Source of the DNA: Chaetomium olivaceum
Taxonomy: Eukaryota > Ascomycota > Sordariomycetes > Sordariales > Chaetomiaceae
Direction: 5' to 3'
DNA: 64,000 nt
Assembly: GCA_039881045.1 (NCBI GenBank)
Contig: JAYWVB010000029.1
Location: 62,001-126,000, forward strand
The notes below the pieces were generated by a model. It worked only from the letters and a program-made list of their open reading frames with translations. It was not told the DNA's origin and made no database searches. The position numbers and the translations under genes were made by a program. Positions 24,624 to 36,772 of the stretch are shown here, piece after piece; position 1 is the first letter of the stretch, and each line of letters opens with the position of its first letter.

Positions 24624-26902
24624 GATTCCGACGGTATATACGTGGTTGGAGGGTACAACAGCAGGCCGGCGGCGATTCGCGCATGCGCTGTCGCCTTTCG
24701 ACAACAGACTTGGAGAAGGAGGTCGTTTGTCGCCTGAATTGGATGGATTGGATGACCCGGCAACCGAGTACCTGGTAGCTCGGAAATGTTTGGAATCAGA
24801 CAAAACGCCCGAATGAATCGAGCGCGTCAACAGGCAGCAGCGACACGATCCTAGCGACGCCAACGCGCCTCAGTGACAAAGGTCAAAGAATAAGGTATCA
24901 ACCAGTCGTTCAAGCAAATGACGTCCGGGGAGTGCAGCGCTGCAGGCACACCACGACGGCTGGACTGAACAGGGGCCTCTTATCTTATCAGTGGGTGCCA
25001 TACCCGGCCTGCCGGCACCCCGGCTCCCGGCAGGCAATCGAGACGACGATTCCATGGACAGAACAACCTGGAACCTGCCAAAATCCAAATGCGGAAGAAC
25101 GAAGCAACTTCGCTTGACTTTTCTTTGCATGATTCATCTTGCATTGTATTCGATTTATATGCTTGACAGCTAAACTAATCGGGTTTTGAAACTATTATGT
25201 AGTATACTCGAATGTCTTTGAAATTACACTGTAGTCTGCACCGCTTTTCTAGCCAAAGTGTGACACAAGTCACACAACACTGACAACAGCTGTCATGATC
25301 CATTCCTACCTACCCAGTCTTGCCGGTCTACCACGGAAATATTTGACGCTTCGTTTTTCTTGAACTTCAACGTTGCTAACTGTATCGCAGGACATCTGGA
25401 GCATGGATACATTACGTATTCTTTGCGACACCTCATAATGCCGCACACCCTTCCTTTCATCGCAACGCCCCATCTGGAGGCAGGCTGCAGCCACCATCGA
25501 AGTTAAACTGGGACCCGATTCAAGCCGAACGACGAGCTTTCGTGGGGGTCAGAGACCATTGCATGATCAATAAGCGATGCCTCGTGACCGTCGACAGCCC
25601 TATCCGCCGCATTGCCGCTTTCCAGTTACCCATAATTTCACTTGTCCACCCTCCTGATAATTCCTAAGCAAGGTCTGGTTGGTTGAATCGTCCCATTACG
25701 GCCGAGCCAGCCCTACCCGCCCTCGGCGCAGGTAAGCACGTGGGGTACTCAAGAGCAGAAGGGGCCGGAAATGCCGTGTTGCCGGGAAGGCTTGTTGGGC
25801 CGTGTTCGTACGTTAGTCTGGCCTCACTTTACAATATGCTAAGGGGGTACTCCTCGCAGGCGGCAGCTTCGGTGATAACTTTTTGCTTATAGTGCCTGTT
25901 ACGGGCACAGATCTTGCTCGTCGGACTGTTTTTCAATAGAAACAGTTACCGTTGGGCTACTATCCGCCATCACCAGCAAGGCTCGTGAGATTCCTCAACT
26001 GCTGATACTGCGAATGAGGCAAGCGTGACATGTCGGACTCTGTACCAACAAAACATGGGGGCTGGAACCAAGCAACTGGGTCGGGCCCCAAAACCCGGTT
26101 GAGGCTCAGATGACGGTTCGGTTCATATCGGCATCATTTTCGTCGTTACGAGCAGACGCGTCTTATTGTTACACAGGGAGGAACCGCGCTTATTGGCGGT
26201 GTCACAAGCTGGGCCGCCGAAGACATAATTGGTTATGAGCCGACCCAAATCTAGATCGAAACCATCTTTCAGTTGAAAGAAGGTAACCTGGAGCTCTGTG
26301 AAACCACTCGGACCGAACGGGGACGTAACGTCTCCTTTTCCAGAACGTTACACTATTGCATCGCATGTGATGTGTGAACAGGTAGCCGCTTTGAATATGC
26401 CATACTGGGAAGGAAGCCTGTGGATATGACGTGGCGTGAATTCCGCACCGAGCACGCATCCCCCCTATCGTAGTTTATGGTCGCTCGTCTCGAGTGTCAA
26501 GGACGGTAACACATTGAGAAACGCGAGTCTTCACTTTCGGATGGCAGAATGCTAAAGGTATCTGATTCATGATATGGGGTCTCTAGAAATACCCAGCAAT
26601 GTATATTTCCAGACAATGCCCGAGCTACTACCATCTAACTCACTATCCCAACACTCGGTATCACCGAACCATGGATGCATCTGCTGTCCCTCACCGAGTA
26701 GAGGTGGCTTACCCTAGCCACCCTACTACCCCTTTGGGTGTTGGGTGTAGTCAAGAAACTCCTCGGAGTGATGCGACGGCTTCGCCTCCCAGTCCCGAGA
26801 ATAGTGCGAGGTTCACCGCCGGAGACATGCGAGGCTCTACTACATGGAGCGGCGACGACGGAAAGGGGTCGAGGCATAATCCTGTGGCGGAGGCTATTCG
26901 CC
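24624..26902. other. Long intergenic region upstream of the secreted-protein gene
   Basis: About 2.3 kb with no supported gene. It is AT-rich at 25120-25260 and 25900-26600. Short open frames have no domain or splice pattern. No tRNA or transposon end is recognised. Confidence 0.6.
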
Positions 26903-26910
26903 TATAAATA
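26903..26910 (+). promoter_or_regulatory. TATA box of the secreted-protein gene
   Basis: TATAAATA, 140 bp before the ATG at 27050. A pyrimidine- and CA-rich leader containing CAAC motifs follows. Strong TATA boxes are typical of highly or conditionally expressed secreted fungal genes. Confidence 0.55.
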
Positions 26911-27049
26911 TGACGGCGGGATCCCCCAACATCAGAATCATGTTTCTCCCTCACCATCAACACGCATACCTTCACACCCTCGTCCAACACTTAATACAAG
27001 CATCTTTCAAGTTCAGTTCTTAACCACATACCGAAGTCCAACATTCAAA

Positions 27050-27726
27050 ATGCAGTATCTTGCCGCTGCCGCTCTCCTCCTTCCGGCCACAGTGCTAGCC
27101 AGCCCCGTGGTCGCAGCCCGCCAGGAATGGATGCCGGCCGAATTCGTTGGCTTCTATGCCGAGCCGACCTGCGGTGAGGGTGCAACCGTTGTCTATGAAA
27201 CGTCCAACCAAATGGCCTTCGTGGGGCTGCCCAACTATAAGGTCAGCCTTCCCGATACTGGCAACCGCGACAGAGGCTGCTCGGTCACCCTGACGGTGCG
27301 CTACGCGGCCAACTTCTGCACCAGCGGCACCGCGCTTGGCCTCGTTGCCGGGGACCTCGACCTACCGACCGGCATCTCGGCCCAGTTCTATGGCCGAGAA
27401 TATGCCGTATCCCCAAGCACGGGGCCCGTCTCCCAGAACAGCACTGACGCGCAGTGGACCCACGACACCGTACCAGCTGAGGGGCGATACCAGATCAATG
27501 ACAGCGTGGCGTACACGTTCAACCCGGACGCTTCCAATCAGAATGTCAACTTCACCCTCCAGGGCCGGTTGCAGCTGCAGCCTGGCAACGGCCAGTCCGG
27601 CTCCTTGACCAACGATATCTATGTCTTTGACATCCGCACCCAGACTCGCTGCTGTAAGTTTAACATACCACTACTTTGAAATTTATAGTTCGGAAGCAAT
27701 GATGCTAATCATAGTGTTTTTCAGAA
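27050..27726 (+). CDS. Small secreted protein, cysteine-containing (possibly DUF4360-like)
   Basis: The start is ATG 27050. Residues 1-17 are a clear signal peptide (MQYLAAAALLLPATVLA), followed by a possible propeptide to the basic site near residue 24. The mature part is polar, with five Cys and N-glycosylation sequons (NST, NDS, NFT). It resembles DUF4360-like secreted proteins in size and in a GCSVTLTVRY strand, but this assignment is weak. The first exon ends at 27653 with a single T. A GT-AG intron (27654-27724) then supplies AA, so the stop codon is split and the product ends in RTQTRCC, 201 residues. Unspliced reading would add KFNIPLL. Possible roles include cell-wall or host- or substrate-associated secretion. 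The function is unknown. Confidence 0.75.
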
Positions 27727-28235
27727 ATGGTCACTTCTACGCCGTGCCGTCAGTATTGGCCAGCCGCTTGGGAGGTCATCGAAACGAGGGATCGCATTGT
27801 CGGCGAAGCGTGTGATACGTTGGGGAGACGCTCGGCAAGTCACATAATGACTCGGAGGGTATTTGATGGGTTGAAGCTGAACCCAGCAGTACTTACGGGG
27901 AAGTCAAGGAGCGGACGGGAAAGTTTTCAATTCTTATTTTCAATTGTTTTTCTTAAGATTCTTTGATCAGTACTCTCACGAGTCATTTACCACTCATTAG
28001 TACTAGTTTTTCTCTCTAGATTGAAAGTGCAAAATACTATAGTATAACAGCCAATATCCTTGAATTCGTGTCAAGGCTGAGTATCTAACTGTTGCCTTGG
28101 AAGAAGAGGAAGAGTTGGATGCTTGGCACAAGTCCGAGGCTACCAGTGATCTGCATACGGCAAGAGCATACCTCGGTAGGTCGGTAGCTTAGGTACCTTA
28201 GGTAGGTTTAGGAAAATGATTACCGGGACTCTTCT
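27727..28235. other. Intergenic region between convergent genes
   Basis: No gene is seen. It contains TAGGTACCTTAGGTAGG-type sequence at about 28170-28211. Confidence 0.6.
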
Positions 28236-29573
28236 TCAAAGGTTCGCCTCTTCCCCTCCCCATCTAGCTAAAAACCTCTCGACAACCGAGATATTCCGCT
28301 CCCAGAAGGCCTTTCTCTCCTCCACTGACGCGTCCAACTTCATGTATGCATTTGCCTTCAGGTACAATCCAAACTCATACCACTCCAGAAATGTCTGTCC
28401 TTCCGTGGTGAGCATGATATCCTTCCAAGCCGGTACCTCATTCCAGAAAACTTCTCTCAGCGGCTGAACGGCCTCCAAAAGCGCCTCCTCCCGGCCACTC
28501 AAACCTTCCCGAAGCATCGGCTCAATCAGTCGTGGGACGGCGCAGAGGAAGGGAAGGCAGGATGTAAACTCCCAGTCGATGACAGCGGTAAACTCAAACG
28601 GAGGGTTCTCGGAGACCAACACGTTGTGTAAGCCAAGGTCACCATGCGTAAGAACCACGGGGATCTTATCCAACCCTTTGGGAAGTCGAGAATCCAGTTT
28701 GTTTTGGACAAAGTCGCGAATAGCAGCGAGCTGCATGGCCTTATACTCGTCAATTCCCTGTTGGGCTTCCAGCTTCTCGAAGCGATGAAGGATCCAAGCC
28801 CTCAAGAAGCTGGAAACGGAGTCGAATGGACCCCCGACGCCGTCCTGCTCTTCGGGGCCGACTGTGATTGCCAATGAGCCCCCTGGATGACCAGTTGATG
28901 AGGCAAAGGCCTCTCCAATGCCGTTATTTTCTCTCTTGATTGGCAGCTCCCACAGAGCGGCAAAGGCGCGGGCCATTTGGCGGACGATGGAGACTCTGTC
29001 CTCGATGGATTGGTGCTTGAAGATGTCACTCGCCATGGTACCGTTGACGAACTCGGTGATCTGGAGTTGCAATCCGTCATCGCGAGCAGAAGAATCGGTA
29101 GGAAATGTTCTGGGAGCGGGAAGCCCTTGTGGCGCCCTGGAATGGATGTAATTTTGTAGCGCGTTCATCGACGCAACATTGCCGTGAAATCTCAACTGGA
29201 CAATGAGTTGAGGCCTGCCGGGTTCCTCGACGGCAACCTTGTAGGTGGTGCCATAGGCCCCATTTCCAAGGCGCTGGTAGGTCTTGAGCGTGCCTAGCCC
29301 GTTGTCACGCAAAACCTGCCTCATTTCGTCGGAATCGATCAAGACGGGCTTCATGCTAAGAACATTGCCAGTGGTCATGTGCAGGCGGACGAGGTGTCTG
29401 TCCATGGCGTCGTCCTCTGGTGGCAAGTCAATCAGCGCCACGACATAAAGGGCAGTGTCGTCGTCCTCGGTGACGAGGTTGGCGACTACACCCTTCCCCT
29501 TAGCTGGGCCCAGGAGACCCTGACGGATGAGAGCCACCAGCTTGTCATAGGGATCGCTGTGATCCCCTGCCAT
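28236..29573 (-). CDS. APH/choline-kinase-fold phosphotransferase family protein
   Basis: Single exon, ATG 29573, 445 residues. The sequence shows the APH (aminoglycoside phosphotransferase-like) kinase fold. A nucleotide-binding N-lobe has YQRLGNGAYGTTYKV and the strand LIVQLRFHG, where the usual invariant Lys is replaced by Gln. The catalytic loop VVLTHGDLGLHNVLV keeps H-G-D and Asn, and the metal-binding motif is AVIDWEFT. Such families are expanded in filamentous fungi; substrates are mostly unknown and may be small molecules. The Lys-to-Gln change could weaken ATP binding. It does not show antibiotic resistance by itself. Confidence 0.82.
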   Translation of the reverse strand: MAGDHSDPYDKLVALIRQGLLGPAKGKGVVANLVTEDDDTALYVVALIDLPPEDDAMDRHLVRLHMTTGNVLSMKPVLIDSDEMRQVLRDNGLGTLKTYQRLGNGAYGTTYKVAVEEPGRPQLIVQLRFHGNVASMNALQNYIHSRAPQGLPAPRTFPTDSSARDDGLQLQITEFVNGTMASDIFKHQSIEDRVSIVRQMARAFAALWELPIKRENNGIGEAFASSTGHPGGSLAITVGPEEQDGVGGPFDSVSSFLRAWILHRFEKLEAQQGIDEYKAMQLAAIRDFVQNKLDSRLPKGLDKIPVVLTHGDLGLHNVLVSENPPFEFTAVIDWEFTSCLPFLCAVPRLIEPMLREGLSGREEALLEAVQPLREVFWNEVPAWKDIMLTTEGQTFLEWYEFGLYLKANAYMKLDASVEERKAFWERNISVVERFLARWGGEEANL

Positions 29574-30469
29574 TGCAAGAAAGTGCGCTGCGAGTCTGCG
29601 AGTCTGCGAGTGTGTGTTTGAGAAATGTTGGGAACAAGTTGAATCCAGTTACGCCCGAGTTTAAATCATAAAATGTTTAATCTCCAGAAGGACACTCCAC
29701 CGGAACTCAAGCCGGTCGTGGAATTTAGTAGAACAGGTACCTGTAGTCCTGTACTGTATATAGTAAGGGACCGAAACTTTATTTTGATGAGATCGTTTGC
29801 AAACTCCAACAAACCGGGTCACAAAGGGAGCGGGGAGGACGTTGGACCCCGAGAATAATAGAGCGTAAGGCTGTGGTCTGTGGATGTCAAGTTGCGTTAA
29901 CCCCGCTTCGTGTGGTGCTGCAAACGCCAACACTGCAGTCTCAACTCTGCAGCCACTGTCTAAGGCGTGCCCGGCTTAGCTAGGTAGGTATCTCAGGTAG
30001 GCTAATCAGCGCATCGCTTCTCGTCCAAACGAGGCAGTTTGCATTTAAATATTTTTGCATTTTGATGCAATCGGTCAGTCGGTCTTCTACTATCATCATG
30101 ATTGGAGATTGAAAACAGGAAGCCATAGTCAGCGGTGTAGAGATAAGAGCCCAAGATGGCACTTCCGTGTGACAAGTTGACGACAGCTTCACTGACAAGG
30201 CTTCGGTTTTGAAGAAACATGAGAACGAAGTGGTCTCGGCATCGTTATCTATAAGAAGACTGGCTCGAAACCTCCGAGGCAAAGGCTGCATCTTCTCTGG
30301 GATCTAGTTTTCTACTCCCCGTCCCCCGGCAATTCCACAACTTCCACGGTCCAACCTGGTCCAGTCTGGGACCGAAGCCATTTCCGTAGACTTACCTTCG
30401 CTTCTACACTGCAAATTACCTATTAATCACCCTTCAATATCATCAACCAGCCCTCTCCTCGTGCCAATC
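29574..30469. other. Intergenic region between divergent genes
   Basis: About 0.9 kb. A TAGCTAGGTAGGTATCTCAGGT-like tract lies at about 29978-30001. No gene is supported. CT-rich sequence at 30300-30460 is probably the promoter and leader of the gene at 30470. Confidence 0.55.
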
Positions 30470-31253
30470 ATGGCGGTTGCAGGCTCCTATCTGGTGGATG
30501 TCTTCAACAACATTAACGGTCTGGGTATTGCCCACGACACCTTCGAGGAGCGGGATGGCCCTGCCCTCGTGGGCTCTGCCTTCCGTGATCTGTTGACCCA
30601 GCACGGACTGACGAAAGTCTTCGGAATCTGTCTTGTCCATCGACACTTTCCTCTCGGCGAGGAACAGATCCTCGTCGACGCTAACGGTACCTCTACTGCT
30701 TGGACTCTCCCCAAAGAGCAACGTCAACAGCCCGAGAACTTTGGACATGCCTATGAGAAGCACAAGGGACTTATCAAGCCCATGTGCTGGACCGTGGATG
30801 GCGCGGGCTTCTTCCGTCCCTACGAGTTCTATTTTGAGCCCTACGGCACCACCGCCGCCGCCGCCCCCGAGACAACCCTCTGTGGGGTTCTCGCCCGGCA
30901 CGCCAGCTTTTTCACGCAGTTCCGCGACTTGCTGGATCGCTACCGGCTCCGGGGTATTGTCGGGCTGACGCTCGTCCGCGACAACAGCCTAGAAAACACG
31001 ACGCTTGAGGTAACCGAGGGTAACGCCAACGTCACGTTCCCTCTCCCCAAGGGTTTCGACTTGGGTAGGCTGTCTGAAATTGACAGCGTCGAGGCTTCAT
31101 GGAAGTTTCCGGAGGGGGGTGCGACGGATGGCACCAAGTTTTGCGTTTCGGCGTGTCTCAAGAACACCCACATCAGGGTGCACGTAAGTAGTGCCGTGTT
31201 AGTGTACTGGGATATAGTTGCTGACTGGGACTGCGTAGTATGAACGTACTTGA
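30470..31253 (+). CDS. Conserved-looking protein of unknown function
   Basis: Exon 1 is 30470-31183 (ATG 30470) and exon 2 is 31239-31253, giving 242 residues. The 55-nt intron has GTAAGT and CTGAC/TAG signals, and the last exon adds only YERT and a stop. The leader contains pyrimidine-rich DNA before ATG. The protein is soluble and mixed alpha/beta, with no signal peptide, membrane segment or motif I recognise. The codon use and the clean splice support a real gene. Notable segments are HRHFPLGEEQILVDANG and GKPMCWTVDG-like residues near the middle. I do not assign a function. It converges on TRS85. Confidence 0.7.
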
Positions 31254-31899
31254 GAGCCTGAAGCAATCCCGACGACTTGGCGAGAAGGAAGGGGGAAACC
31301 CCCTCTGACAAGCCGAGGTGCCCAGGAGGTAGGTAACAGGTTACAGTTGCAGAGACGGACGGGATGGAGTCAGAAAGTCGCTTAATTAATGCCGGCGGAG
31401 AGTTAAGTTCGGTTTATTGTTTGGGACATTTTCATACTTGCTGGTGAGTATTTTAGGATACCTAGGTTTATAAACCAGATAATCTCCGATGCGAACTTCT
31501 CGAATGTTTTGCGCCGTGTCTGGCGTAGTTTGCAAGCATGCTTCACAGTTTCTCATGATGGCTACGTGACTTCCCGTCCCAGGGTATGATAAGAAGGGGA
31601 GATTGGTGCATGGACAGCCTTGCGAAAGCGTACTGGTTGAGCAACGAGGATCAGGAGACACGTACGATAGTGCACCTTGGCTATCTAAGTTGCACGTCCA
31701 ACCTCCCAGGATTACGAAAATTGGGAAGCGGCCGGAATAGGGGCCAGAAAAGTGCATGCATGACCTTTACTGCCCATACTGCACCACCTTGAAAGATCAT
31801 CACACATTACATACGGCATAAACAGCCATACAATAATACAACGCCAGCCCATGCAAGCCATCAACTTTGTCTACCTCTATCGGCCCGTCCCGTCCTGTA
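31254..31899. other. Intergenic region between convergent genes
   Basis: No supported gene. The open frame at 31386-31757 (-) has no domain and lies in AT-rich DNA. Confidence 0.55.
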
Positions 31900-34321
31900 T
31901 CAACCGAACCCATCGTTAGGAGAAGCACCACCTCCCTCATCACCCGGCAGCATGGTCGGCTTCGTATCGTTCAGGGGCGCCGTCTCCAACCCGGCACTGC
32001 CTCCGACGGGCGCAATCAGGCTAGCCCTCCTCGCCCGTTTATTGTCCAGCGTCTCGCTCTCCTCATCCACCTCCGCCTCGCCCAACCCGTCCTCGTCATA
32101 GTCTCCTCTATGTGTGAAATCCACCCGCAAGCCGGCCTTGACCTGGTCATTGAGATGCGCCAGGAAATCACTAGCCACAGCAAACCTCTGCACGCCGCTC
32201 TCGCCAGGCAGGCGCGCATGCATGGCACGCGCCGCCTTCAGGCACTTTTGGCCCTGGACATACTTGCCCTGGGCGACCCAGGCCTCGGCGCTGAGCACGC
32301 TCCACAGGGCAGACTTGCGCCGCCGGTTGCCCCAGGACTGTGAGCCGACGCCTTGTTTAGAGGCGTAGCACACCGCCATGCGCTCCCGGAGCAGGGCGTC
32401 GCCGACCGGGCCCGTCAGCTTGGACTCCAGAACCCTGATCCCCCAGCGGACGGCCTCGTCTATCCCAGACCCCCCTCGGAGGCGTAAGAGTTCGAGTGCT
32501 AGCACGGTGCACCGCGCCGCGCCGTAGAGCGAGTTGCAGCGGATGTGGTAGGAGTAGAATGCTTGCTCGAGCATTTGGTTGATTGTTTCGATGCGTGTCT
32601 TGGACGACATGTTCTGTGGCATAATGAGTAGCGCTAGGGCGGCCATCTCGTTGGCGGCCGCGTGGTATTTCCAGGCCTTGTCGTTCTGGAAATCGCCGCG
32701 CAAGAGCTCGTATGTTGACATGGCCAGCTTCCAGTCCCGCAGCATGAAGGCAAAGTCGGCCAGCCGCCGCATAATGGCTTCGGAACTATCCGCCCGGTAG
32801 AAGCCTGCAGAATCATAGTTGCTCGAGCTGGAGCCACCGGCGGACGAGCTGCGGCTTGAGCTACCAAACGTCCACCGCTTCGATAAGCTCATAAACCTCC
32901 CGCTGATGCCTCGCCGCCGTGATGCTACCTGATCGTTCCATACCGAGATATTCCGCTCCATGGTGGGGACCACTGATTGAATGACCATCTCCCGTACAAA
33001 GGTTCGTATCGCCGTGGCGTCTGATTCGAAAATGTACCTCGTGGGGTCTTCGAAGTCCTCCCGTGTCTCACTCGCTTCGATATCAGCCAGTTCCTCGGCC
33101 GCTGTCATCCAGTCGCTCCTCGGCAGGGGTATACTGTCGTCGTCGGTCTCGGCGCTCCGCGTGCTGCGTAGCCTTAGTAAGTGACAATGCAGCCCGAAGT
33201 TCCGTTTCATCTGATCAAACAGGGCCATCGATTTGGTGATGTCACCGTTCTCCTCGTCATGTACCAGGACGTAATACCGCAGGTACTCGCCGTCCACCCA
33301 TGAGGGTAGGCTGCGCTCGCCCTGGCTTGTCTCCCTGTACAACTTCTGTAACGCCTCAATAGGCGCCGGATGCCGCGAGCTGATGGCCATGACGCAGGCC
33401 ACGGGGTGCGCAAACGACTCGTGGCAAGCCAGGGGCATGCCAGACAGCAATCGCCGCAGGTACAGCGCATAGTACGGCGACGTCGCATCGATATCCAGCC
33501 CCTCCCTCGCAGGCGACATGCCCGGCGACGGCGCACTGCCGACATAGGCCTCCTCAGCAAACCGCAAATGCCTCTCGACGACCGTCTCCACCTGCGCAAT
33601 CACCTCCCTCCTCCCTCCCCCACCATTCCCACCACCACCAGCATCCCTCCCCAATCCCGCCCCCGACCCAGCCCCAACCCCCTGCCCATTCAATGCCATC
33701 CCCTCCGGCTCCTCAACCGCCTCCCCAAACCTCACAAACCTCACCGCAAAATCCTCCCACGCCTTCGCCACCCCATTACTATCCCTGACCATGACGCGCC
33801 CATGCACTCGTTCACCAAACGGCCTCAGCAGCTCCCACAGCCCGCCCAAGAACCCCTTCTCCTTCACCAGCCCGTTCACGTCCTCGGACGCGTGGATGGC
33901 GACGTGCGGCACCAGGCTGCGCAGCATCAGGTGCAGGGGGTCGTTGGGGTCGTCGGCGGCGCCGGTGTCGAGGAGGGAGAGGTGCTTGGCGGTGGGGGGA
34001 GATGGGGGAGGAAGGGGTTGACGATAGCCCCGCCGCGGAGAGGGAGGCGGCGCCGAAGACGGAGCCGCTCATGGGCATGCTGGATGTTGTTGTTGAGGGT
34101 GCGGGGGAGGCGGAGCGGGAGCCGGGCGGGGTGAGGGTGGCGCGGAAGAGCGCGGCGGTGGATGGCGTGGAGCGGCGGTCGCGGAGGGGGAGCTGGCGGG
34201 CTGGGAGTGTTGGGGAGGCGGCGGAGGTGGAGGGGTCGGCTTGTTGGGCGAGCGGGTGGTGGGCGTGGGGAGGGAGGGATTGGCGGGTTTTGGGGAGGCG
34301 GGAGCTGGATGTGGTCGTCAT
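31900..34321 (-). CDS. TRS85: Trs85/TRAPPC8-type TRAPP subunit, one frame break
   Basis: Probably a single exon from ATG 34321 to the stop at 31900. The N-terminal 100 residues (MTTTSSSRLPKTRQS to STPSSPISP) are in one frame. A run of six G on the plus strand (33994-33999) shifts it; after that the frame reads TAKHLSLLDTG, DPNDPLHLMLRSLVPHVAIH and ASEDVNGLVKEKGFLGGLWE. With one base less the length is 806 residues. The family features are the TRAPPC8 region DATSPYYALYLRRLLSGMPL, then FDQMKRNFGLHCHLLRLRS, then FMLRDWKLAMSTYELLRGDF. Role: the TRAPPIII-specific subunit, which directs Rab1/Ypt1 activation to autophagy and endosome-Golgi membranes. An upstream in-frame ATG at 34396 is a possible alternative start. 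Confidence 0.87.
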
Positions 34322-36772
34322 GGCGGAGGCGGCTGGGGGGAGAGGTTGAACGGGCTCGTTTTCTTGCGTGAGGTGGGCATCGTCGGGGGGCTGCATGGGT
34401 GTTTGGAACGTGGTTTTGGAGTGATGTCGTGGAACGGTTTGGAAGTTGCACTTCGGCGGAATCGCTGGGGACGGTTGGTTTGTTGGTTTTTGATCCGGGC
34501 TAGACTCGGTTTGGGGTCATTCTGGTGTTGTAGGTCCCTTCGTAAGTTAAATGCACAGGCAATTGGCAGTATGACACCGATATCGCCGTTCAAAGTCCTG
34601 TTCTTGAAGCTGACGATGGACAACGACTTGGTTGTGATGTGTGATGTCGGGAAACACCGTCATGGCCGGGTGGGGCCTGAGCCTGAGACACGAACCAATG
34701 AGTAGGCGATCACGTGAGCTGAGCTCCGAACCCCATCGCGACCTTGGCATGATAAGCGCGTCACGGCGCTCTTTCCAAACTCGCTACTGTACTTCGAGAA
34801 TTCTTCTCTCACGAAGCATAGGTAGGTACATTTTGACTTGACTCATGGGTATCGCCCGGAGCCGGCTAGTGCACTAATATGGGAGCCACCACCGGACATC
34901 ACGATTTGCGCCTCGGACTTACCCATTTACACCCGATACCCGATCAAGCCATCACCTCATCATGAATCATGATGCAGCCTCAAACGAGATTCCATGAGTG
35001 AGAAGCGCCAAAATCAAAAATAGCCGGAACCGGTATTAGGTGCGCCAAAAGCTGAAATGCAGCTACGCGACATCGATGCATGCACATGCAATGGGGACAT
35101 GACATCGGGCATCGGGCCGTGTTAATACGAAGACCTTGGGGCAGCATCAACCAAGGAGTAGCTGAGGGTCGGGCCGAGTTGGTGCTGCAATTTGGTCTGA
35201 AGTGCGGCAGACAAGGCGAGCTACACATGTAGACCACCCCGTCCGTGCCGCGCCCATTCGCCCGCATAGTTTCTGGAAGCCGTCTTGGTATTGAAGCTTG
35301 GTTATTCGCCAAGGGGTTGACGCGCAAGCTCGACATCCCTCATCCCGATGACAATGGCGCCTCGCTGTAACGCTCTGGACCACTTCCCCTGGTCGAGATT
35401 CTTTCACATCCAGCCATTCCATACGCAATGCCCAGTTGACCCACGCGGGTGGGAGCCAACGCAGCAGCGCCGATCCCTCAACGACGAACTGGTCGAGGAG
35501 GGTTGCGGGCCAGCCCTTTGACATTAGCCAGTTCGGCTGAATTTCCGACCCAACACAACACGCCTTGCCTTGGCCATGGTCTGGTTCGGAAGTAACGTTG
35601 GAGCTGGGCTGCAGCTTCAGCCCTCAACGCAGAGCGAGATGCGAAGGTCGTTGCATCAATGGGTCGTGTAACCAGATACGTCCTTCTAGGCTCAGCGGTG
35701 GTCTCGCAGCTGCACCACTTCCCAGCAATGGAACTCTGTTGGCAATATTGAGAGGGGTAGGACGCACATCGGCAAGCTCGGCACTTGGTTGTAACCATGG
35801 CTGGGTCCGAACAAGGACGGCTACAGCAGACAAACAAGCAAAGACCCGATCATATCGACTTCCATTTCCGCGGGAAATAAAATAAGAAGAGAAACTTTGA
35901 GACTGTTGGTTGTTCTCGTCCACATTGACCCCAGTTTTCTTGGCAGGACGGGATCTGCAAGCCAAGCTTCGGCTGTGATTGCCGAGCCCGACCCCTGTCA
36001 GGCACCTCCCTCCTTCTCATCGTCGATCAGGTGGTTCCAGGGGGGATTCAGTTATCCGCAGCTTTGCCCATTTCCAGCGCCGGGACGAGCGAGCCCGTGG
36101 GATCGGCTGTTACCTCACTCTCTTCTCGTCAGGGGCTTCCTAGCCGTTAGGTGCGATGCAGACTCGCAGGATACATACAAGACGACATTCACAGCTATGC
36201 GGCTGGGCGCCTGTGTGAGTTTATATCCGGAGCAGCAACACCCAAGACATCTAGCCCTCAGCCGACCACGGCCAAGCCCATGAGTGTCTCCCTATTCTCC
36301 GCATTACCTGGTACTACTACCCTCTGCTTTCTCGTCATGTTCTGCAGACTGTTAAGATCCTGCAGCCGGGCGTGGCGAGTTCCCCCAGCAGTGGGCGGAT
36401 TTACCCTCGCTTTCACCCGCTGCTGTTAATTACGCCCTGCAGGGCAGTGGCCTCGCATGGCGTAAGCCATATAGCCTGCAGTCACCTCAACGTTCCACTT
36501 CGTATTGGTGAGCGACTTTGGCCTCGCCTCGCTTCGCGGGATGGCCTGTTCGGCATCCCGCGCCGCGCAGAACGAAATGTACGTGGTAACGAGTCGATAG
36601 TACTACCAATATATGCACTTTATATATGCACCCAACCGACTACTGAACTACCGAGCTTGGCTCCCACACCCTTAACTTCCTCTGTATAACTGCACCTACC
36701 GCCGCCAACACCGGCCGTTGCGTATACTGCTCTTTGTCCTTTATTGTTGACGGAGGACGGTTGCTGCTCGTC
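34322..36772. other. Intergenic region between divergent genes
   Basis: About 2.4 kb with no supported gene. It is a promoter-size gap for TRS85 and the deacetylase. A GGTAGGTACATTTTG tract is at about 34821. No transposon, tRNA or conserved domain is seen. Confidence 0.55.

Noticed and set aside
31386..31757. Possible gene (minus strand) downstream of the 30.5 kb gene
   Set aside because: It has no domain, poor codon character and AT-rich context.
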